The notes beneath the pieces were generated by a model. It was not told the DNA's origin. It made no database searches and saw only the letters and a program-made list of their open reading frames with translations. A stretch of 64,000 nucleotides of DNA from NCBI GenBank assembly GCA_963576735.1, contig OY755186.1:15239970-15303969 (forward strand), in the 5' to 3' direction. The position numbers were made by a program, and so were the translations under genes. This document shows, in pieces, positions 31,903 to 43,839 of this stretch. Origin of the DNA: Bedellia somnulentella (lineage: Eukaryota > Arthropoda > Insecta > Lepidoptera > Bedelliidae). The stretch's first letter is position 1, and the number at the start of each line of letters is the position of its first letter.

Positions 31903-33149
31903 TGTAACGTTATTTCTAACTCCTGGGATGCTGTACCCAGAAGCCAGAAATAACTAAAGAAAAAAAAAAAAAAGGAAACGGAAGGTTAGATAATAAATGA
32001 AAGATATATATATCACAACAATATTTAATAATAAAAAAAAAATACACTAAAAAAACACTCCTAATAAAATAATCCCCTAACTTAACAAAATTATAATATA
32101 AAAGCACTCAGCTTTTAAAACCAGCTCCTGCTGCGATGGGTGGCTCAACAGTGAGGGTTGTGATTCCAACTTGGTTGCGACTCCGGATAGGCCATCGGTG
32201 AATGCAGCTCGAAGACAAAGGGGCTGCGACTCCAGGAAGCCCGTCGATAAAGGCAGCTGAAGAAGGGGCTGAGAGCCATTAGTTTTCTGCAAGAAGGCTG
32301 CTAGTGTTAGGTTGTAGACTTACAATTTATGTAATTTAATTTTCTAAATTTTTGTTAAATTTTAATATGAATGTATTGTTTAATATTGTAAGTGGATAGA
32401 TAATGTTCTTAATTTATCGTTTTTCCTAATTTGTTTTCTAATATATAATTCTAAATCATTCAAAATCCCTCCTTGTAATTTAGACTACTTTCTTTGATAC
32501 CTCCTTTAAGGAATATTTGTTATTTCAAAATTTTAAATTTGTCATGCTTGTTCGCAGATGTTGGTATATATTCAGCTCCTGGGGCGATGGGTGGAATCAT
32601 TCTGAAACAAGATTGGAATTGGACACTAAAGACCCATTACCGAAGTCGATATTGATCATTATTTTTGGAAGAAATTGAAAGAACGGGAGATATTCTGGAC
32701 TGATTTTATTCATACCCGTTTGGAAAAGCAGCCCCTTATTCTCGAGCTGCCCCCCTTTTCTTCGAAGTAAGCTTCACGGAGCCGCAGCCCCTTCTTCAGC
32801 TGCCTTTATCGACGGGCTTCCTGGAGTCGCAGCCCCTTTGTCTTCGAGCTGCATTCACCGACGGCCTATCCGGAGTCGCAACCAAGTTGGAATCACAACC
32901 CTCACTGTTGAGCCACCCATCACAGCAGGAGCTGGTTTTAAAAGCTGAGTGCTTTTATATTATAATTTTGTTAAGTTAGGGGATTATTTTATTAGGAGTG
33001 TTTTTTAGTGTATTTTTTTTATTATTAAATATTGTTGTGATATATATATCTTTCATTTATTATCTAACCTTCCGTTTCCTTCTTTTTTTTTCCTTTAGTT
33101 ATTTCTGGCTTCTGGGTACAGCATCCCAGGAGTTAGAAATAACGTTACA
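31903..33149. mobile_element. 1.25-kb element with ~370-bp terminal inverted repeats
   Basis: Left 31903-32272 and right 32783-33149 are almost identical in inverted orientation, starting TGTAACGTTATTTCTAACTC and ending in its complement (GTTACA). ATGT flanks both sides (31899-31902, 33150-33153), a 4-bp duplication. The ~500-bp middle is AT-rich without a long frame. TG...CA ends and a 4-bp duplication recall LTR elements, but the repeats are inverted, so a foldback or MITE-like DNA element, or two head-to-head solo LTRs, are the options. Short frames in the arms are unconvincing. Confidence 0.85.
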
Positions 33150-33159
33150 ATGTATAAAA

Positions 33160-33585
33160 AATAATTAAATGTTATGATATAAGGAACCCTAATAGCTAGC
33201 TTTAATGGCGTATTGCATGGTCTTCAAATAACCTTAAAAAGACTTTGTGTCTTTAAAACGTCATAAAGAGGTAAGTATGCAACCAAAGCAATATTTCTGA
33301 CATTTTTAAAAATAAATTTATTTTTGGTAATAAAAATATGAAGTTTTAAACACAAAACTAAGAAGGGGCATGAAAATATGAATTGTATTTACATGGGTAT
33401 ATTATCGTAAAACTTAAATTCCCAGTCGAACTAAACGGTATTAAAGACAAATATTGTAAGCAAAATATGAAAGTCACATAATACTCTAATTTCTTTTCCC
33501 TTACTTCCTTGCAATTATTTATCTTGCACTTAAATCTCCAAATAAAAACAACAACTAACAAGAAAAATTAAGCAGCCTTTCAGGG
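33160..33585. other. AT-rich DNA, nothing recognised
   Basis: A 67-codon minus-strand frame here lacks any recognisable motif and looks fortuitous. Confidence 0.5.
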
Positions 33586-34169
33586 GTTGTTACTAGACTC
33601 ATATAAAACGTTTTGATAATTCAAAAACATCTGTGCGACCGCAATATAACCAAACAGGTGGTTGTAAAGTTACGGTGCGACTACTGCGCGATGAAAGTGG
33701 TAATTCATAAACGTTCATACGACTTTTAAATGACGTTAACGGAGTCATCTTCTGACTTTTGTATGACCATTATACAACATTGAAGGTCGTATAATTGGGG
33801 CCCTTTTCGCGTTTAGTAAACGTTATTATAACATTAGTGTGACATAGCTTTTACGAACAGTGGTAACAAAATAACGTTAACTTAACTATTGAACGACTTT
33901 AAATTGTTAATTGGGTTGTTTTTGGAATTATGAGGGCGTTTCGGAATGCAAGCTTGGCTCATAAAAGCATCTTCAAATAAATTATTATGCTAATATCATA
34001 TTCTGTGCAATCTCTTACGTGCAACTGAACAGAATTGAAAACAGCTATATAAATTAAAGTCGTTTGCCATTATGCTATAAATTGCTTGATAGATTTCAGG
34101 GGTTATTGTGGATTTCAGGGGGGTGTACATTGTGATGTGTAATGTCTGTGTCGTTAGAGATGACTTAGG

Positions 34170-34382
34170 CGTTCCTACTAAAACTTTCAAAGTAGCGGCT
34201 AATCTCTCGCTTTTATACATTATGGCTAGCCGTGTTGAATGACATATGGCGGCGAATGCAAACCGGCGGTTTTATATCTAGCCGCATTCAATCCGGCTAA
34301 TGCTTGAACCGCCGCATTACAAAACGGCGCTGTTTTAGATAACGGCTAGCCGTAATGTAAAACGGCGAATAATACAATCCGA
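34170..34382 (+). repeat. Right-half copy of the 7457-8198 MITE
   Basis: Matches 7985-8198 closely (AAAACTTTCAAAGTAGCGGC, GCATTCAATCCGGCTAATGC, TAATGTAAAACGGCG). The left half is absent or unrecognisable. A 74-codon minus frame at 33996-34220 overlaps the start and is unassigned. Confidence 0.85.
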
Positions 34383-34389
34383 CTATATA

Positions 34390-36240
34390 CATAATGAAAT
34401 CATCAACAACGAAGACTGTTACCAACGCAGCGCTGCCAACCTTATACTAATGGAATATAAATTAAACCCATAACATAGATAGCTAAACGAAAGATCGATC
34501 CACCTTGCACTTAACTTAGTGGTTAGCTCCCAAGGCGTACACTACTACCGGGTGCAATACACCGAGACAATGCGCCGTGTTTCTCGGTGGCTGCCGAGTG
34601 ACGTCATCCATGCACACGTGTAAAATTCGGCATTCGACCTTGCCAAACACCCCTCTCTTTCACACCTACCATTTAATTGGCATTACGAGCGAGACATATA
34701 GACTTCTGATTTTATACTAATGTTTTTTTCATTTAGCTATAGCACATATGGTTTTGCAGTTGCACAGTTTTATTTTAAAATCTGGTGAGACAGTTGTATC
34801 AATAAATTTTGATCGTCGCATTACTACAGCTGGCTGCTTAACATAGTATTAATAATAATGGATATATTATGTAAATTAATTATGCTGCAATAAAAAGCTT
34901 TTAGTATGTCATTTGCCAGTATTATAGCCAACGTTTTAATATAAACGGACAGAAATTGTCAAAAGCAATTATCCGCACAATATAAAAATTTAATATAATT
35001 TCATTCGCGTCCTTAGTTGCCTTTATGTCATGCACGATAAATTAAACACATTAACTGGGTTATTTTTTAATGAATACTTTGCACTTCGCCAGAATCATAT
35101 CAAACAGGTTTGATTGCACACTTTTTTCAATATTTAGGCATTGCTCATTAATAGTTGTGAGGTACGCAAACGTATAGGTACTTACATAAGTAACAGTATA
35201 ACACGATGGTTTAAAACAATAGTCTAATAATTACAAAATAAGTTTTCATTCTAATACATTACAAATTGTGTCGAAGTCATAGCTGTATAAGTAAATTAGT
35301 ACATTAGGAGCTAGACCTATTATAAATTAGAATAGCTCTATATTATTCACTAAACAAGTCTAGTTCGTCTGTATTACCCGCATATTAGGTCATTACCCTT
35401 TCGGGGCATCCTTCTGTCCTGTCAGCTGTGGACGAATGGCGCGACGTGCGATGCACTCGCGCGGGAACTCGTTTTTTTTTTAATTGACTAGACGAGCCTA
35501 TGGCTTCACGCGAAAGAGCCGGCTCTACAAAGGTGCTAACGACCTTTTTAAATGTCATTCTATGCAATTTGTTGTATAAAATTATTATTCTTTAATTTAT
35601 AATGATTTAGATATAGGGTTTTGCGTAGCAGCAAAGAAATACGATTTTATATGTGGTCGGTATGTTGGAGTTTTCAACGTAGCTTCTTTAGATGCCACTC
35701 ATAAAGCACGTAAATGAATTCTAAAATTTATTATTAAATAATGTATAAATATTAACCCTTGGTAACTGTATAAAGCCAGCTTTAAAAGCTATTACTAACG
35801 CTTATCAATCAGATTCTTTCACAAGTATTCTCAAAAATAATAATATAATTAGTTAATTTCATAGAAAGTAAAGCAGTTGTCATTTTAAAATAACTTAATT
35901 TCATAGCCACAAAATAAGAATATCAAAATTTGCAAAAAATAATACTCACACCATCAATAGCAGACCGAATCAAAAGAAGCACAGAGCGAAAGTCAAAATG
36001 AGAATTCAGTTCACCAGTTTACAATGCAAAACAAACTTTCATTTGCAGCATTTGAGGTTGAAATTATTATTTTCCTATTTACAATCTTGCCTAGAAACTT
36101 TGGCGAACAAAACAAACATCTGCGGGTAAATAATGATTCTCACATGCCCACACAAGGGTTAAACAAATGCTTGAAATAGAATATTCTACGCATTACTGCG
36201 CCTACACCATTTACAATATATTAATTCGTAAAACTATAAC
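34390..36240. other. AT-rich DNA with one GC-rich patch
   Basis: A GC-rich segment at about 35390-35525 (GCGACGTGCGATGCACTCGC and nearby) carries no convincing exon. The rest shows nothing. Confidence 0.45.
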
Positions 36241-36244
36241 ATAG

Positions 36245-36385
36245 CATATACTCACGCCATTAGTTCCTTTTGGGGTAGGCAGAGACTATCGATCACCACT
36301 TTTAACGATCCTGGCAAACCTCTCTAGCTTCATTCATATCCATAAATCTCTTCATACATATTTCTTAATTCTCAATTTGAGATTA
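36245..36385 (-). repeat. RTE LINE tail fragment
   Basis: Complement has CTACCCCAAAAGGAACTAAT, GGCGTGAGTATATG and the upstream LINE coding end; the TATG array is a single unit. Confidence 0.85.
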
Positions 36386-36389
36386 CATT

Positions 36390-38515
36390 CTTGAAATTAA
36401 TGAGTTTTTTTATTCATTAGCGATCACAAATAGTTTCATTTTCGAAGCCTAGAACAACTCACTCGCTTATTCTCTCATTTACCTTCAAAAGACCATTCCA
36501 TGTTGCAGAGGTATTGTTTGTTAATTTTAAATATTTGTCTATCTACAGTAGAATCTGTAGATTGTCTAATAAAACGGTTCGTTCACCTCTAATCACGTTC
36601 ATACATAATTAGTTATCGTTAGAATCAGTATAAATGATATATTTCTGTCATGATAAGTATGCAAAAACATTTATCACCGTGATTAGTATTTTGTTGTGTA
36701 TGTGCTACTTATATACCAAATCAAAGTTAGAAAAAGCAATTTGAAGCTATAAAAGTCGAAAATAACTGTCGATAAAGTTGTTTTTGAAAAAGTTAGACAC
36801 TGATAGAATAGTTTGTTATTAAAATAAAAGCGAAATCATAGCAATTTTTATTAGCAAAGATCTAATAATTTTATTGACGCCTTAAACTAGCGCTGTTTTA
36901 AGAAATGGGACATAAATTCTGAATCGACAAAACACAGTATATACGTCCATGAACCACTTGGTGTTGTGTTACCTTAGATCAGCAATTCGCTCATTACCAA
37001 CACAACACCATACATGTTATATCGACTGTTTGTGAGTTTAAACTTTTGTGTAGCGACAAAAGATTGCTTAACAAAAGAGTTCATTAACACTGAGCTAGCT
37101 ACAGTGTAGTAAAAGTTTTATGTCGAAATAAAAGCAGTTCAAACCATATTAGCTTATATGACACTAACCTAACATAACATGAATTTAGTTAAAAACTGCC
37201 TACACGCAAAATTCTGTAACGGAATTGCTAATCTCACATTTTATTGGAATCAGCAATGGTTGCTGTTGCTAGGGCAACGCCCTTATAACCGCTCTGCCAA
37301 ATCGTAAGCGGCAACATTTTTCACATTTACATTAATTAGAATCGCGTTTCGATGGTTCTTTAAGCATGGTATGGCTTTATATTGTCCGAGGTCATGGGTG
37401 TATGTGAATGTGATACGCGTAGGTACCTTCGTGCCCTACGTAATTTGACGAACGATTATTTTAATAGCACAAAAACACAGTAATGACGATCTTGTGACAT
37501 GAAACCATTAGGAAACAATAAGACTGATGTCTGGCTGCTTGCTCGAGCAGAAACTTTTTTTAGTCTACGGCTCTACTAATCATGGGATTGTCTATGGTTA
37601 GGAGTTGTTTTAAAACGAATTTACATCTTTTGAAATAAAATTGTTTGCACAAATGAAGTTTAACAACTTTTGGTTAACAATAACAAGCAATAACTCTGCC
37701 TTAAATTTAGCCGGTTTCAAAGTAGTTGCGTTTAACTGACCAGTAGCAAAAGGACGAAGTTTTAAAAAATTCAGTACCGACCGACTTTTTCCATTCGTAT
37801 CACATTTTATAAATGTGGTACATTATTCGAACCTGCATGGTAGTTTACAAATAAATATACAGGAATCAGTTAATGATGGCTCACATGGAGGCTTAGCACG
37901 AGCGTTATTTTATCGATGCTCTGTCGGTTAGAATAAGATAAATGTAGGTATGATGATGATGTAGAGGTAGCTATTTTCGTGCAATCAAAATATTTAAAGT
38001 ACCTACCATTTTCATCATTCAGCCTACAGACATAACTGCAACACAATATAACTGCTTCATTGACCTCGCCTAGCTTAGCTTCGATTGAAATAGCATAGCA
38101 GACAGAACGAGGTTCACAGATCTTTTTTAAAGGTTTTATCTTTTAAAGGAATAAATTATATGGCTGACTTAACGACATTGAGATGCCATAAATAATTATT
38201 TTCCAGAAGCTATAGACAATACCAAAGCATTAAGAGCAAATATTAAATAATTTGAATATTTAAACGAAAAACAAGTTTGTGTACGTGCGTGACCAGACCG
38301 GTGAAATTTTTGCGCATCGTAAAATATATTTTAAATATACTTTTCTACTCGATAAATCTTGTTTTATATTACCACATTAGTATAATAGGATATTTAATGT
38401 GATAAATTTACATATATTATGTTACTGCGACGGGATGTGATCGTAGGCATTGTGCCTGTGAACTATGAATATTGTGTTATATGCTGCACCGAGTAAACTA
38501 TTTGTTTATTGATTA
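36390..38515. other. AT-rich DNA with a short MITE remnant
   Basis: Contains a truncated 130-bp-family MITE at about 37890-37945 (GGCTTAGCACGAGCGTTATT) and a small imperfect hairpin at 36957-37011 (GGTGTTGTGTT/AACACAACACC). No gene seen. Confidence 0.55.
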
Positions 38516-38520
38516 GCGAC

Positions 38521-38617
38521 TTACATACATACATATACTCTCAGCCATAAATCCCAAAAAGGGGTTGCCAAAGATTCAGAGCTAGAAACTCCTCGGGCAC
38601 ATTTGGAAGTTGATTAC
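38521..38617 (-). repeat. SINE-A, 3' part
   Basis: Complement of the last ~95 bp plus a short TATG array; the 5' part is missing. Confidence 0.85.
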
Positions 38618-38709
38618 CGACCTCTGACTTAATTAACAGTCTAATCCAGCTGAGTAGAGTTTTCAGTACGATAGTCAACGCTAAGCAAAAGTAACCAATA
38701 TCTTATTTA

Positions 38710-38847
38710 CGCCCGATTTCTGAATTGAGTATTCAAGCTGAGAACGACTAAAGTATCGTTTTGTCTCATTCAGTTGTTAAGATTTTAATGCGACAGAAAG
38801 ATACTTAAGTTGTTCTCAGCTGGAATACTCAATTCAGAAATCGGGCG
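38710..38847. repeat. Hairpin MITE, family H1, copy 1
   Basis: Arms CGCCCGATTTCTGAATTGAG and CTCAATTCAGAAATCGGGCG pair almost perfectly over ~55 bp. It is a shorter version of 43320-43487, missing ~30 bp near the loop. Confidence 0.9.
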
Positions 38848-39024
38848 TTATAAAAAAACAATGTTGAAAGATTATTCCTATAAACTTCAAAGTATTAATG
38901 TATAATATCGTGACGCCTGTATCTCCAATTAGCAGTTAAACGGCGACAGTAATACTTTATTGCAGCACGCTACCAATTACTTTAAACGATATTATTACTA
39001 TGAGAAGAACAATACCTTTTAGAT

Positions 39025-39270
39025 ACATACATACGTACATACATATACTCACGGCTATAAATCCCTAGACGGGGTAGCCGGAGCTAAGGAATTAGAAATC
39101 CTTCACCCACTTTGAAAATATGGTAAAAATAATGGTTGTAGGTGATGGGTCTCCAACCGCATCGGCCAAAATTCCCTTTAAAGGCCCCAATACCGTTAGT
39201 CGCCTCTTACGTACACCCACCGGAAGAAATGGGGTAGTGCTATTCTAAGCCCGACACTACACAGCATAAA
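39025..39270 (-). repeat. SINE-A, full length
   Basis: Perfect 10-bp duplication CCTTTTAGAT (39015-39024, 39271-39280); TATG array interrupted by one TACG unit. Confidence 0.93.
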
Positions 39271-39590
39271 CCTTTTAGATCAACTTGAAAACGGCGAAAG
39301 AACACGAGAACCCGAAATGATATTAGCAATAAGATGGATGGATATAGGTAGGGGCTTTTATGATACGATTGATGAATTTATATTCGGAAAAGGTTTTCCA
39401 ACGGTCCGATTTTGTGGCTTTCGCGTACCATCACAGATTAATAAATAGGGTAGAATGGTCCTCTAAATTGGGCTATGGTTGTTAATAATTGTTGTATGTA
39501 TATAATAAGCCAAACCGAAAATATTCGAAACTTACTTGATCTCATATTTCTGATGCGATATTGACGAAAATATCCAGCAAAAAACTTCGG

Positions 39591-39749
39591 CCCCCTGATT
39601 ACGTATCTTTTGCGACTGTCGATTGTGTCGCAAGTTCCGCAATTGTCGCTGTCAATGTCATAAATTTGTATGTGATTTGACACTTTTGACAGCGACAATA
39701 TTGCAATTTGCGACACAATCGCGGTTGCTAAAGATACATAATCAGGGGG
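39591..39749. repeat. 159-bp palindromic MITE, family H2, copy 1
   Basis: Ends CCCCCTGATTACGTATCTTT and, inverted, AAAGATACATAATCAGGGGG. An inner pair of GCGATTGTGTCGC-type and TGTCGCTGTCAA/TTGACAGCGACA motifs lets the whole element fold. The second copy (42851-43009) has the same length. A SINE-A 3' fragment (39750-39821) follows directly. Confidence 0.92.
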
Positions 39750-40064
39750 CGGCTGGGGAATTTCTAATTCTGAGGCTTCGGCAATCCCTTTCTGAGATTT
39801 ATAGCCGTGAGTATATATGTCGCTTAATTGAATGGAAATTTAATGCCGTTTTTAAGTATTTCATATTATTATATATCCAGACTTAACTCTTTGACCATCT
39901 CCTAGCTAAAATATTACCTTTACAGAGCACTTTCAATCACACATACTGTGTTGCACTGTAGCCCTTTTACTATATTGCACACAAGACCACGCCCGCAATA
40001 GCTTCTAGTTCTAGTAAAAACTATTTTAGCATCCGTAGCACGAATAATGGTTAGACTATCGAGA

Positions 40065-40299
40065 CCGTGTAATGTCGGCTTAGAATAACACTACCCCATT
40101 TCTACCCGTGGGTAATCGTAAAAGGGCTTTTTAAGTGATTTTTGGGCGATTTGGTTGGAGACCTATCGCCAAAACATTTATTATTACCATCTTTGCCCCA
40201 ATCAACTTTCAAAAGTGGCTGAGGAATTTTTCATTCCAAGGCTCTGGCTACCCCGTTAAGAGATTTATAGCCGTGAGTATATGTATATATGTATATATG
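40065..40299 (+). repeat. SINE-A with small internal deletion
   Basis: ACCGTGTAATGTCGGC to GTGAGTATATGTATATATG. The usual GAGGCGACTAAGGGTAT stretch is partly deleted. Confidence 0.88.
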
Positions 40300-40302
40300 C
40301 GA

Positions 40303-40435
40303 GGCCTAGCATGAGCGCTATTTTATCGTCACGATATCGGTTAGACTGAGTTGACGTATACGATACTAAGTAAGTGCGAAAGAGATGGCCGTTTTAAACC
40401 ACGCGATATCTAGTTAAAAGGCAACTCGTACTGGC
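40303..40435 (+). mobile_element. 130-bp MITE, copy 4
   Basis: GGCCTAGCATGAGCGCTATT to CTCGTACTGGC, placed immediately after the SINE-A tail. Confidence 0.88.
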
Positions 40436-40835
40436 TGTGCAGATAAATAAAAACGACACGAAAGGCGGCTTCCTTTATACTTTGTAGATAAAACGGGTAC
40501 ATGTATGACGTCACGTGTCACGTGACATTGTCGTAGGCCGGGCAGCCACACCGTGACAATCAAAATTCTACTATCTTTTTTTCATTAAATTCCATTATTC
40601 GTGTAGGAAGTGCCTCTAATTACATTATAATTAAAAAGTTCCCGCTTGCCAGCTATTACCGGTTTTTTTTGTCTGCACAAAAAGTTTTGTTGGGGAAATG
40701 TTTTTGGAAAATCGAATACTTAAATAATGTTTTTATCACCATAGTAAACTTCACCTTTACTAAATGTTTTATGTGCAGTGTGAAAAAATACTTAAAAAAC
40801 TGCTAGTACTCTAATTCGTAGACTCGGTATTTTGT

Positions 40836-40925
40836 AATAAATAAAGGAAAGAAAAATTTCGACACAGGCGGGATTCGAACCCGCGACCTCGGGTATACGC
40901 CCCCGTCTCGCTCTGCCAATTGAAG
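40836..40925 (-). repeat. SINE-C (tRNA-derived) head, inverted
   Basis: Complement carries GGCAGAGCGAGACGGGGGCG and the B-box GGGTTCGAATCCCGCC, then the CGAAATTTTTCTTTCCTTTA tail. It looks tRNA-like but is followed by SINE body, and its 5' acceptor arm is missing, so it is not called as a functional tRNA gene. Confidence 0.8.
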
Positions 40926-41008
40926 GAAGGGAGGTAGGAAACGCAAACACTACTTAAACGTGTTAAAAGAAATAAAGGAAAGAAGAATTTCGCGCTGGCA
41001 GCCATTGA

Positions 41009-41150
41009 TACGGTAGCTCAATTGGCAGAGCGACGGGGGCGTATAACCGAGGTAGCGGGTTCGAATCCCGCCTGTGTAACACGTCGAAATTTTCCTTTCC
41101 TTTATTTATTAGTAATAATCCCCACATGAGGTTTTCATGAACAAAAAGAT
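41009..41150 (+). repeat. SINE-C (tRNA-derived)
   Basis: Box A GGTAGCTCAATTGGCAGAGC, box B GGGTTCGAATCCCGCC, then CGAAATTTTCCTTTCCTTTA, TAATAATCCCCACATGAGG and TTCATG. The closest thing to a tRNA in the window, but no matching acceptor stem flanks it. It stands head-to-head with the copy at 40836-40925. Confidence 0.82.
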
Positions 41151-42850
41151 TTAAATTCGGTATTTTGTCTTATAAATAAACCTTTAACTCCATGGTTTAA
41201 CATAAATCATGCGAAATTGTGGTACTTTTTAAACCAATTTTGTTCCTTAGCTACGTGCTAAGTGTGATAATCGTGGGCTATACACCACGTGTGATATTTA
41301 TACATACCAAAAAAGGCTTCACACGGGTATTCATATTTTTTCTTGTAATTTCTGACTCGTGACTACATTTCAGCCAATTTACACAAAACATTCATAAAAT
41401 TTACATACTAACCTTTTTAAAATTCATTAAGTTGCCTAGCGAATTGAGAAAACTGACACAAGGAGAGAATTAATTATTTATATTAAGATACATTTCCTGA
41501 CACCATTGGGGTAGGCAATTCTCTCTTGAGCGATCCTGGTACCCTCTTGAGCATTTTTTATGTATACAATATTTTCAAAGGTGCCGTTTAATTCTTGACA
41601 TTTTGGTCGCCTGGCATTTCAAGCAATAAATGATCTATGTAATCCTATTTATCTACTGCAATTACCATCCACATGTGCTCTGTTTTTCATTTACCAATTT
41701 ACTTAAATTTATCAATCCGTTCTATGTGCTGAGTGCGAAAAGGATTGTAAAAGAAAAGTTTTTGGTGTTAACTCTCTAACCACATCGCCCCACAATCACT
41801 TAAAAATTAGTAGTTACTATTCTGAGTCGACACTACAGAAAAGCTTAAAAATGCTGCAATATTTCTTTGAGCTTCTTACCAGGATCAGAATAGTAAAATA
41901 CTAATATCATTCGTAACCAATGCAATCAAAGTTTTACTGTCGTATAGTTCGTCGTAAAAATCATTGTAATTCACCAAAAAACGGGAAAGAAATAAGATGA
42001 AGCGAATATAAAAGACTTCATCATACTTTTACGACCCGGCGGCTTCGTTAGTATCAGTTATGATTTCTTATGGCCCGAATCTACAATTTTATGGATAGTA
42101 CTAACTGAACCGGCAAACGTTGTTATGCCATGTAAATTATTTCTAGGGAGTTTACAGTCAATAAAAAAAATTGTTAGGGGTGTACAACCTTTATCACTTA
42201 GGAGTGTAAAAAACAGTTCTAAGTAGTAATAAGTAATAGTCTCGGAGCTGCCAAATGTGTACGCAAAGTTTCATTGGTGACAAACACCGTCACACGTGAA
42301 TTATATATATATAATTTATTGGTTAAGCTTGAACTAATAAGCAAAATGAATCAACTGAGATTTGATGACACACACGGACAAAGTGTAATGACATCCAAGT
42401 ATCACTTCAAAGATAATTTGTCAAAGCGAACTTGGATAATGTGGACGGTTTAGAGGTTTTTGCTTGTGAGAAACTAATTTGGTTTGAAGTGCCTATTTCA
42501 GGGAATCCGCAATAATCTTGCGAGTTGCTTCTCAGAAGTCATTTGACAGAACACACTTGGCTTTCACAAGCTGCCTGCCCCCATCTCGCCTATCCGACTC
42601 AGTTATTATATACCAATTTTCTGAGAACTTTCCAACGTTCCTAGTAATACACCATTGGCGATAGTTTTTCTGTTATTTCAATTTCATAGCTGTTAAGATT
42701 CAGTTTTTATGACGAAATTTGAGTGTTACAATAGATTTAATAAGAACTCAACGCTACTTATTAGATATGATCGCTGGAGGATCAATTTCAGATATTATAG
42801 AAAATGCTTGCAAAGGGTAGATCAAATATGTCTTACTTAGTATTGTTACG
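41151..42850. other. AT-rich DNA with worn repeat traces
   Basis: Possible degraded RTE tail at about 41500-41560 (CACCATTGGGGTAGGCA) and minus SINE-A head at about 41765-41837 (ACCACATCGCCC, GTCGACACTACAG). No gene seen. Confidence 0.5.
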
Positions 42851-43009
42851 CCCCCTGATTACGTATCTTTTGCGACTGACGATTGTGTCGCGAATTGCAC
42901 GATTGTCGCTGTCAATGTCATAAATTTGTATGCGATTTGACACTTTTGACAGCGAGAATATTGCAACTTGTGACCCAATCGCGGTCGCTAAAGATACATA
43001 ATCAGGGGG
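42851..43009. repeat. 159-bp palindromic MITE, family H2, copy 2
   Basis: About 90% identical to 39591-39749, with identical ends CCCCCTGATTACGTATC/GATACATAATCAGGGGG. A SINE-A copy begins seven bases downstream. Confidence 0.92.
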
Positions 43010-43016
43010 CCGGATT

Positions 43017-43130
43017 GCTGTGTAGTGTCGGCTTAGAATGTTAATGTGTCGTAAGAGGCGACTAAGGGTATGGGGTTTTGGGCTCTGGCTACCACTTTTT
43101 GGGATTCATGGCCGTGACTATATGTACCTA
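43017..43130 (+). repeat. SINE-A with large internal deletion
   Basis: Head (TGCTGTGTAGTGTCGGC) joined to tail (GGCTCTGGCTACC...GCCGTGACTATATG); about 130 bp of the middle missing. Confidence 0.85.
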
Positions 43131-43319
43131 TAATGGATTATACAAGAGAGATCACTTAAAAAATATGAGTCACCAACACCCATTGGAGTAGGTAGAGACT
43201 TGAGAACAATACGAGTATATATATTCTACATAAACTACACTTTGTACGATACTGAAATCAATCTTATTTTTATTCTTCTCACTTCAAACTGTACGTAATA
43301 ACAAACCAAAGGACACATA

Positions 43320-43487
43320 CGACCGATTTCTGAATTGAGTATTCCAGCTGAGAACAACTTAAGTATCGTTCTGTAGCATTGAAATCTTAACAACTGATTA
43401 TGAACTCATTCAGTTGTTAAGATTTCAATGCGACAAAACGATACTTAAGTCGTTCTCAGCTTGAATACTCAATTCAAAAATCGAGCG
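43320..43487. repeat. Hairpin MITE, family H1, copy 2 (complete)
   Basis: Arms of ~75 bp (CGACCGATTTCTGAATTGAG; CAACTTAAGTATCGTT; TTGAAATCTTAACAACTGA) pair nearly perfectly around a ~10-nt loop. A transcript would be a long, almost perfect double-stranded RNA. Confidence 0.92.
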
Positions 43488-43697
43488 ATAGTGTTTAAAT
43501 ATATTTAGTAACAAATCGTCAAATACGTTTCGTTTCAATAAAATTTTAATGAAATCCAAAATAAAACTAGAATAATGTGGTCCCCATTATGTAAGTAGTT
43601 TATGCGTACATTGTTCTAATGTTACATTTGCATATAAATGTTAGTGTTTTGTCCAAGACTAGTCGCGATAACGATCACAGAGAGACGCACACACACC

Positions 43698-43830
43698 GCT
43701 CAGACGAGCGCTATTTTATCGACACGATAACGGTTATAATGAGATAGCAGTATACGATACCAAATAAGTGCGTAAGAGATGGCTGCTTTATCCCACGCGA
43801 TAACTAGTTTAAACACCGCTCGTACTAGCC
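43698..43830 (+). mobile_element. 130-bp MITE, copy 5
   Basis: GACGAGCGCTATTTTATCGA to CGCTCGTACTAGCC. Confidence 0.88.
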
Positions 43831-43839
43831 GGGCTGTTC

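Larger units (their letters stand above)
29930..33935. mobile_element. Candidate ~4-kb decayed transposon with subterminal motif arrays
   Basis: About 500 bp at the left (29935-30450) and 340 bp at the right (33590-33930) are dense in GTCGTA/TACGAC and AACGTT motifs. The outer ends are loosely inverted (AATTCCCAATAAACAAAAAC at the left; AATTCCAAAAACAACCC in the complement of the right). Between them lie decayed coding pieces (30480-30586, 31253-31364). It is broken by a SINE-A and a long-TIR element. The boundaries are a reading, not a proof. Confidence 0.4.

Noticed and set aside
31903..33149. Complete LTR retrotransposon
   Set aside because: TG...CA ends and a 4-bp duplication fit, but the terminal repeats are inverted, and there is no primer-binding site, polypurine tract or gag/pol.
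40855..41085. Pair of tRNA genes
   Set aside because: Box A and B are good, but no acceptor stem closes the cloverleaf, and both are followed by the same SINE body and tail seen at 26.7 kb.
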